Part shown: in pieces, positions 7,534 through 11,565 of the stretch | Position numbering within the stretch: the stretch's first letter is position 1 | How the letters are laid out: the number at the start of each line of letters is the position of its first letter | NCBI GenBank assembly: GCA_028692205.1 | Contig: JAQUXV010000052.1 | Span: 1-11,565 of the forward strand | DNA from: Eubacteriales bacterium | GTDB taxonomy: Bacteria; Bacillota_A; Clostridia; Christensenellales; Aristaeellaceae | Direction: 5' to 3' | DNA: 11,565 bases | Translations under genes and position numbers: made by a program | The notes under the pieces: model-generated | What the model saw: the letters and a program-made list of their open reading frames with translations, nothing else | Told to the model about the DNA's origin: nothing | Database searches by the model: none

Positions 7534-7542
7534 ATTATAACA
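7534..7542 (-). promoter_or_regulatory. Predicted extended -10 promoter of the two-component operon
   Basis: On the minus strand TGT-TATAAT reads from 7542 to 7534: a perfect -10 with the TG extension. The expected -35 place (7557-7562) reads CGGCAG, a poor match, so the extended -10 or an activator must compensate. Transcription would start near 7527, a leader of about 70 bases. Confidence 0.55.
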
Positions 7543-7642
7543 TAAAAGGCGGAGGCCTGCCGGTACGGTGCCGCGGCGGCCCTTTCGGGGACCTGTTCAG
7601 TATACCGTTGTTCCCTTTTTTCCGCACCCGAATCTCCGAAAA

Positions 7643-7678
7643 TTGAACAAAAGATGAAGTTTTTCATCTTCTTTTCAA
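7643..7678. promoter_or_regulatory. 36-bp inverted repeat, candidate operator for the YesN-like regulator
   Basis: The arms are 7643-7658 and 7663-7678: 14 of 16 positions pair, including a perfect core AAGATGAA-gttt-TTCATCTT. It is AT-rich within a GC-rich region. The right half also contains two direct TTTTCA copies (7661-7666 and 7672-7677) 11 bases apart, one helical turn, a spacing AraC-type proteins can use. Its centre is near -43 of the predicted transporter start and it covers the missing -35 box. No T-tract follows on either strand, so it is not a terminator. The structure is seen directly; the binding partner is inferred. Confidence 0.6.
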
Positions 7679-7691
7679 CCATATCGCACCT

Positions 7692-7697
7692 TATAAT
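7692..7697 (+). promoter_or_regulatory. Predicted -10 of the ABC transporter operon
   Basis: TATAAT is a perfect -10. The -35 place (7669-7674) reads TTCTTT, a poor match that lies inside the inverted repeat. A good -10 without a -35 suggests a promoter that needs an activator. Transcription would start near 7704, about 44 bases before the ATPase ATG. Confidence 0.6.
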
Positions 7698-7734
7698 CAA
7701 GTCGATGACAGGTTGAGAACGAATATGGTGTGTA

Positions 7735-7740
7735 CGAGGT
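7735..7740 (+). promoter_or_regulatory. Ribosome binding site deciding the ATPase start
   Basis: GAGGTG lies seven bases before the ATG at 7748. The in-frame GTG at 7730 has only a weak upstream purine run and would place this site inside the coding region, so 7748 is preferred. Confidence 0.7.
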
Positions 7741-7747
7741 GTACCTG

Positions 7748-9244
7748 ATGGATGATACTATCCTTTTTCGGGCCGAGGAGGTTCGTAAATCTTTTGAAGC
7801 CGTTCGCGCGCTGGCCGGGCTGGATATCGAAATCCGCCGCGGGGAAATCCGCGGGCTGGTAGGGGAAAACGGCTCCGGCAAATCCACCTTCTCCTCCATT
7901 GCCGCCGGTATGCAGAAAGCGGACGGCGGAAGGATGACGCTGGACGGGCGTGAGTACCGGCCCACCGGCACCGTGGACGCCATGCAAAAGGGCGTGAGCA
8001 TGGTTGTGCAGGAGCAGGGCACTATCGGCAGGATTACGGTGGCGGCCAACATTTTCTTCGGGAAAGAGGAACTGTTCCTGCGTAACGGCGTTTTGCGCGT
8101 AAGCCGTATGAACCAGGCGGCGCTGGAAGCGCTTCGGAACATCGGCGTTACGGACATCGACCCGGGCATGATGATCGACCGCCTTTCCTTTGAGGACCGC
8201 AAGCTGGTGGAGCTGGCCCGCGCGCTGTACGTGATGCCCAAGCTGTGGATTGTGGATGAAACCACCACCGCGCTGACCGTATCGGGCCGTGAAATTTTAT
8301 ACGGTTTGATGAACCGGGTGCGCGACAGCGGCGGATCGGTGCTGTTTATCTCCCACGATATTGACGAGATCATGGAGAAGTGCGATTCGCTGACCATCCT
8401 GCGGGACGGCGTGCTGACGGCCAACCTTACCAAAGAAGAATTTGAGCCCAATCGGATCCGCCAGCTGATGATCGGCCGGGAACTGACGGGCCATTATTAC
8501 CGCGAGGATACGGGGGAAGCGGACTCCGACGATGTGGTACTGGAAACGCGGAGCGTGTATACCGACGAGCTGCGAAACGTGACCCTGCAGCTTCACCGGG
8601 GCGAGATCCTGGGTATCGGCGGGCTGAGCGACTGCGGTATGCACGAGCTGGGCAGAGTGCTGTTCGGGTTGGTGCAGCCCAGCCGCGGGCAGGTGCTGCT
8701 GCACGGTTCGCAACCGGTAAAAAGCGCTTCCTGGGCGGTGAAAAACAACATTGCCTACGTATCCAAAAACCGGGATCAGGAGTCGCTGATGCCCATCTGC
8801 ACCATCCGGGACAACATTTGTCTGCCGTCCCTGAAAGACTTGAACCCCGTGGGCCCCATATCGCCCCGCAAGCAGCGCAGGCTGGCGGAAACCTGGTTCC
8901 ACCAGATGGAAGTGAAAGCGGACGGCATCGGCACAATGTGCAATACGTTAAGCGGCGGCAACAAGCAGAAGGTTGTGCTGGCCAAGTGGCTGGGCAAGGG
9001 CGCCGATATACTGATTCTCGACTGCCCGACCCGCGGCATCGACGTGGGTACCAAAGCGGCGATCTATCAGCTGATCGAGAAGCTAAAGCACGAGGGAAAA
9101 TCCATCCTCCTGATTTCGGAGGAGCTGCCCGAACTGATCGGGATGTCCGATCGGCTGCTGCTGCTGAAAGACGGGGCGGTATCCGGCGAGTTTCACCGGC
9201 AGGATGGGCTGAGCGAGACGAAGCTGATTCATAAGATCATTTGA
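7748..9244 (+). CDS. Sugar ABC transporter, double ATPase subunit (RbsA/MglA-like)
   Basis: A 498-residue cytoplasmic subunit with two fused nucleotide-binding domains, powering sugar import with the permease and binding protein downstream. The first domain has a perfect Walker A (GENGSGKST, 39-47), Walker B IVDE (Asp170, Glu171) and His203 (ISHD), but a degenerate signature, LSFED (146-150). The second has a broken P-loop (GGLSDCGMHE, 291-300, no GKS/T), a canonical signature LSGGNKQ (401-407), and Walker B LILDCPTRGIDVG, where Cys426 replaces the catalytic Glu; the H-loop place reads ISEE. One composite ATP site should therefore work (first Walker A/B with second signature) and the other be inactive. 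One-sided sites are usual in this family, but this case is marked. The permease follows after 10 bases. Expression is probably controlled by the divergent two-component system. The substrate (pentose, hexose or related) cannot be told. Confidence 0.93.
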   Translation: MDDTILFRAEEVRKSFEAVRALAGLDIEIRRGEIRGLVGENGSGKSTFSSIAAGMQKADGGRMTLDGREYRPTGTVDAMQKGVSMVVQEQGTIGRITVAANIFFGKEELFLRNGVLRVSRMNQAALEALRNIGVTDIDPGMMIDRLSFEDRKLVELARALYVMPKLWIVDETTTALTVSGREILYGLMNRVRDSGGSVLFISHDIDEIMEKCDSLTILRDGVLTANLTKEEFEPNRIRQLMIGRELTGHYYREDTGEADSDDVVLETRSVYTDELRNVTLQLHRGEILGIGGLSDCGMHELGRVLFGLVQPSRGQVLLHGSQPVKSASWAVKNNIAYVSKNRDQESLMPICTIRDNICLPSLKDLNPVGPISPRKQRRLAETWFHQMEVKADGIGTMCNTLSGGNKQKVVLAKWLGKGADILILDCPTRGIDVGTKAAIYQLIEKLKHEGKSILLISEELPELIGMSDRLLLLKDGAVSGEFHRQDGLSETKLIHKII

Positions 9245-9254
9245 GGTGTAAAGC

Positions 9255-10214
9255 ATGGAGAATTCCGGTACAATGGTCATGGACAAGCGGAAACGCCGCC
9301 TGAAGGCGATGCTGCTGAGCAATTTTTCCTTCATCGGGCTTCTGCTGGTCGTGGTGCTGTTTGAACTGATGACGGACGGCAAGCTGCTGGGCAGCCGGAA
9401 CCTGATGAACATTTTCAACAACTTTTTCAGCATCGGCCTGAGCGCCATGGGCTTTGCCTTTATCATGGCGCTGGGCGAGCTAGATTTGTCGGTGGGCGCG
9501 ATTGTGGGCTTTTCGGCGGCCATGGGCGCTTTTGCCGCCCGCATCAGCCTGTGGCTGGTGCTGCCCGCCGCGCTGATGACCGGCCTGCTGATCGGCAGCC
9601 TGAACGGCGTGGCGATCGCCCACCTGAAGGTGGAATCCTTCATCGGCACGCTGGCGATGTCCTTCGTTGTGCGGGGGCTGACCACGTGGTTTCTCAACGG
9701 CTCGGTGGGCGTGCCCATCGCCATGCGCGCCTTCGACGCCAACGGCGTCAAGATCGCTACTTTCGCGGTATTGCTGGTGGTGCTGTACATCCTTTACGAG
9801 CATTGCGCCTACGGCAAGCACTGCCGCGCCGTGGGCGCGTCCAAACCGGCGGCGCTGCAATCCGGCGTGAAGGTGAAGCGCACGCGTATGACGGCGTTCA
9901 TGATTTCTGGCGTTATGTGCGGGCTGGTGGGCTTTTTCACGCTGGTGCGCGCCTGCACGGCATCCTCCAGCACGGGCAACTCCTTCGAGTTCGACGTGCT
10001 GCTGGCGGTTCTTTTCGGCGGGATGCCGCTGTCCGGCGGCTGGCCCGTCCGGTTCCGTTCGGCGGTCATCGGCAGCATCGCCATGGCCGTGCTGAAAAGC
10101 GGCATGTCGCTGGCGGGGATCAACGGGCTGACGCAGCAGATTATTGAAGGCGTAATCCTCATCGCGGTGGTTGCCCTGTCCTTTGACCGTAAAAACGTGG
10201 CCGTGATCCAGTAA
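9255..10214 (+). CDS. Sugar ABC transporter permease (RbsC-like)
   Basis: A 319-residue integral membrane protein of the branched-chain/ribose permease family (BPD_transp_2), normal in length and mostly hydrophobic, with about eight to ten membrane helices. Family marks: ALGELDLSVGAIVG (72-85, usually GGIDLSVGS), the cytoplasmic coupling segment YGKHCRAVGASKPAALQSGV (186-205) that contacts the ATPase, FDVLLAVLFGGMPLSGG (246-262), and the C-terminal GLTQQIIEGVILIAVVALS. The N-terminus is Lys/Arg-rich, as expected for a cytoplasmic end. The ATG at 9255 has GAGGTG (9243-9248) six bases upstream, overlapping the stop of the ATPase gene; later Met7 and Met9 lack such a site. Two copies would form the membrane channel together with the double ATPase. 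It shares an operon with both other transporter parts. Confidence 0.93.
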   Translation: MENSGTMVMDKRKRRLKAMLLSNFSFIGLLLVVVLFELMTDGKLLGSRNLMNIFNNFFSIGLSAMGFAFIMALGELDLSVGAIVGFSAAMGAFAARISLWLVLPAALMTGLLIGSLNGVAIAHLKVESFIGTLAMSFVVRGLTTWFLNGSVGVPIAMRAFDANGVKIATFAVLLVVLYILYEHCAYGKHCRAVGASKPAALQSGVKVKRTRMTAFMISGVMCGLVGFFTLVRACTASSSTGNSFEFDVLLAVLFGGMPLSGGWPVRFRSAVIGSIAMAVLKSGMSLAGINGLTQQIIEGVILIAVVALSFDRKNVAVIQ

Positions 10215-10227
10215 CGCGTGATATTTG

Positions 10228-10241
10228 CAGACGTTTGTCTG
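10228..10241 (+). repeat. Small hairpin between permease and binding-protein genes
   Basis: CAGAC (10228-10232), loop GTTT, GTCTG (10237-10241). It lies in the 58-base gap before the binding-protein gene, with no T-tract after it. Such intercistronic hairpins can protect the downstream message, allowing more binding protein than channel, but the stem is short. A GATAAT at 10244-10249 has no properly spaced -35. Confidence 0.35.
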
Positions 10242-10256
10242 TGGATAATAAAGAAT

Positions 10257-10261
10257 GGAGG
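10257..10261 (+). promoter_or_regulatory. Ribosome binding site deciding the binding-protein start
   Basis: GGAGG lies 11 bases before the ATG at 10273, slightly far but strong. The in-frame ATG at 10255 overlaps this site, has no site of its own, and would put six residues ahead of a well-formed signal peptide. Confidence 0.65.
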
Positions 10262-10272
10262 TTTTCCAAGCC

Positions 10273-11391
10273 ATGAAAAAAATCGTAGCCCTTCTCCTGT
10301 GCCTTGTGATGGTGATTGGCCTGTCCGTAAGCACCGCCGTTGCGGAAGCGCCCAAATCGTTCACCATCGGTTTCCCCTGGGATACCGCTTCCACCGACCC
10401 GGTGTGGATTTCCATCACGAATAACGTGAGGGCCGCCGTGGAAGCCGCGGGCGGCGAACTGATTACCGTAGAGACCGACCTTTCCGCAGACGGCCTGATC
10501 AACAACGTAAGCGAACTCATCAGCCGCGGCGTTGACGGCATTTTGCTGATGCCCGCTTCCGATTCCATGCTGCCCACCGTAGACGCGATGTGCGCCGAGG
10601 CGGGCGTGTACTGGGGCACGATGTTCCGCACCATCAGCGATTCCGAAATCCGGGACCAGATTTACGCTTCCGAATGGTTTGCGGGCGGCTGCAACGAGGA
10701 TGACGAAGCCTGCGCGGCCAACATTGTGAAAGCCATGGCCGGCATGGGCGTGCAGAACCTTTGCTGCATCAACATCGCCAAGGGCGACACCTCTTCCGAC
10801 CTGCGCGACAAGGGCGCTTCCCGCGGTGTTGCGGAGGCGGGCATCAACCTGCTGAACACCACCTACGGCATCACCGTAACCACCGATATGACCAAGACCA
10901 TTGAAAGCTACATCGCCGCCTACCCCGAGATGGACGGCATCCTGATGCTTGGCACCTACTGCGAAGCGGCGCTGCCCACTATTGAAAAGGCGCTTTCCGA
11001 CCACGGCAAGGCCGGGGAAGTGAAAGTGGGCCGCATCGACTTTGACTCCACCATGGGCGAATATCTGGAAGCCGGTTCGTTCAACGTCGCTTACGGCGGC
11101 CAGCAGCAGATCGACCCGCTGATGTCCGCGGTCGTGCTGGTGAACAAAGTGATCGGCACCCCGATTGACGAAGAAGGCCCGACGATCCTCATTACGCCTT
11201 ACCTGGAGCTGACCTCCGCGCAGGAAGCCACCGACTTCAACACCTATTTCCTGGGCGACACCCCCGTTTACACCGCCGAAGAAATTCAGGCTTCCATGAT
11301 CAAGTTCTACAATGCCGAAATCGACCATGCTTATATGGACAATCTGATTTCCACCTTCACCATCGCGGACGTCGTAGCCCGCCACAAGTAA
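10273..11391 (+). CDS. Sugar ABC transporter substrate-binding protein (periplasmic-binding-protein type 1, RbsB-like)
   Basis: A 372-residue exported binding protein that should capture a sugar and deliver it to the permease. Residues 1-24 form a signal peptide: MKK, a hydrophobic core, then STAVA with probable cleavage before Glu25. There is no lipobox: Cys10 sits in LLLC inside the core. The mature part begins with the first strand of the fold (SFTIGFPWDTASTDPVW) and continues through the first lobe (LISRGVDGILLMPAS, 82-96), a hinge, and the second lobe (MDGILMLGTYCEAALPTIEKA, 220-240). KVGRIDFDSTMGEYLEAGSF and the following GGQQQIDPLMSA match the usual 'Dxxxxxxxxxxxxg...qqP' end of sugar-binding proteins. 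Six cysteines remain in the mature protein (107, 140, 147, 164, 165, 230), many for this family. It is the last gene of the transporter operon. The ligand is unknown; the sensor kinase might read its loaded form. Confidence 0.9.
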   Translation: MKKIVALLLCLVMVIGLSVSTAVAEAPKSFTIGFPWDTASTDPVWISITNNVRAAVEAAGGELITVETDLSADGLINNVSELISRGVDGILLMPASDSMLPTVDAMCAEAGVYWGTMFRTISDSEIRDQIYASEWFAGGCNEDDEACAANIVKAMAGMGVQNLCCINIAKGDTSSDLRDKGASRGVAEAGINLLNTTYGITVTTDMTKTIESYIAAYPEMDGILMLGTYCEAALPTIEKALSDHGKAGEVKVGRIDFDSTMGEYLEAGSFNVAYGGQQQIDPLMSAVVLVNKVIGTPIDEEGPTILITPYLELTSAQEATDFNTYFLGDTPVYTAEEIQASMIKFYNAEIDHAYMDNLISTFTIADVVARHK

Positions 11392-11404
11392 CCCAAATCC
11401 ACGC

Positions 11405-11434
11405 GCGGCGGGGCGGCGTTTTCCGCCCCGCCGC
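11405..11434 (+). terminator. GC-rich hairpin after the binding-protein gene
   Basis: A perfect 12-bp stem (GCGGCGGGGCGG at 11405-11416 with 11423-11434) around the loop CGTTTT, starting 14 bases after the stop. No T-tract follows, so it may be a poor terminator, a pause site or a 3'-end protecting structure. Confidence 0.5.
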
Positions 11435-11470
11435 AGGTAACAGGCATTCATTTTGGCCTGCCATGCCGAC

Positions 11471-11526
11471 CGCCGCATGGAAATGCGGCGGCGTTGCCCC
11501 AAGCAAACGGCCCGGCACCGGCCGGG
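11471..11526 (+). repeat. Two more hairpins before the right edge
   Basis: CGCCGCAT (11471-11478), loop GGAA, ATGCGGCG (11483-11490) is a perfect 8-bp stem. CCCGGC (11511-11516), loop ACCG, GCCGGG (11521-11526) is a perfect 6-bp stem. Neither has a T-tract. With the hairpin at 11405 they make three in a row and may belong to the leader of a next gene. Confidence 0.4.
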
Positions 11527-11548
11527 AGTAAGGTACGGTTATTGAACC

Positions 11549-11565
11549 ATGAGAAAGATGATTAC
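11549..11565 (+). CDS. Possible start of a further gene (cut by window edge)
   Basis: An ATG at 11549 opens MRKMI before the window ends; a second in-frame ATG is at 11558. The basic start could belong to a kinase, transporter or exported protein, but the upstream purine run (AAGG, 11530-11533) is about 15 bases away, too far for a good ribosome site. Five codons cannot identify a gene; this is a weak suggestion. Confidence 0.2.

Noticed and set aside
10159..11502. 447-codon open frame on the minus strand across the binding-protein gene
   Set aside because: The plus strand carries a signal peptide and a full binding-protein fold; the antisense protein is His/Gly/Val-rich and resembles nothing, a typical shadow frame.
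1..11565. Search for CRISPR arrays, transposons, attachment sites, tRNA or rRNA genes, and defence genes
   Set aside because: No regularly spaced repeats, transposase or integrase motifs, tRNA-like cloverleaf or rRNA segments were seen; the window reads as a normal metabolic and regulatory region.

Overview
This is a GC-rich window with good Shine-Dalgarno sites, strong intrinsic terminators, a YesM/YesN-type two-component pair and an RbsA/RbsC-type sugar ABC transporter. That combination suggests a member of the Bacillota, most likely a GC-rich gut clostridium (Oscillospiraceae-, Lachnospiraceae- or Christensenellaceae-like). The assignment rests on gene style only; the window carries no rRNA, tRNA or other taxonomic marker.

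Layout. Positions 1-581 (minus) hold the N-terminal part of a class 3 lipase-like protein that runs off the left edge. It is divergent from galM (879-1934, plus), an aldose 1-epimerase with its own promoter and terminator. Next come two monocistronic plus-strand genes: a Rob-like AraC/GyrI regulator (2220-3062) and a HAD-superfamily phosphatase (3401-4006). Each is closed by a GC-rich terminator, and the HAD gene has a very good extended -10 promoter.

The right two thirds form one functional block. A two-gene minus-strand operon encodes a YesN-like response regulator (7457-5898) and a YesM-like sensor kinase (5901-4171) whose start overlaps the regulator's stop. Divergent from it is a three-gene ABC operon: a double ATPase (7748-9244), a permease (9255-10214) and a secreted sugar-binding protein (10273-11391). 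Between the divergent units lies a 36-bp AT-rich inverted repeat (7643-7678), ending 13 bases before the -10 of the transporter promoter. It is the best candidate for the binding site of the response regulator.

Inferred working model: the kinase senses a carbohydrate (or its bound receptor) outside the cell and phosphorylates the regulator. The regulator activates the transporter promoter; the sugar is imported; galM and perhaps the HAD phosphatase assist hexose metabolism. The substrate cannot be read from the sequence, and no catabolic kinase, isomerase or glycosidase is present here. The last ~170 bases hold three GC-rich hairpins and perhaps the start of another gene.

I see no CRISPR array, transposon, phage gene, tRNA or rRNA, and no clearly novel system. 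The most unusual points are the candidate operator, the strongly one-sided ATPase (Glu-to-Cys in the second Walker B), and a cysteine-rich binding protein that lacks a lipobox.
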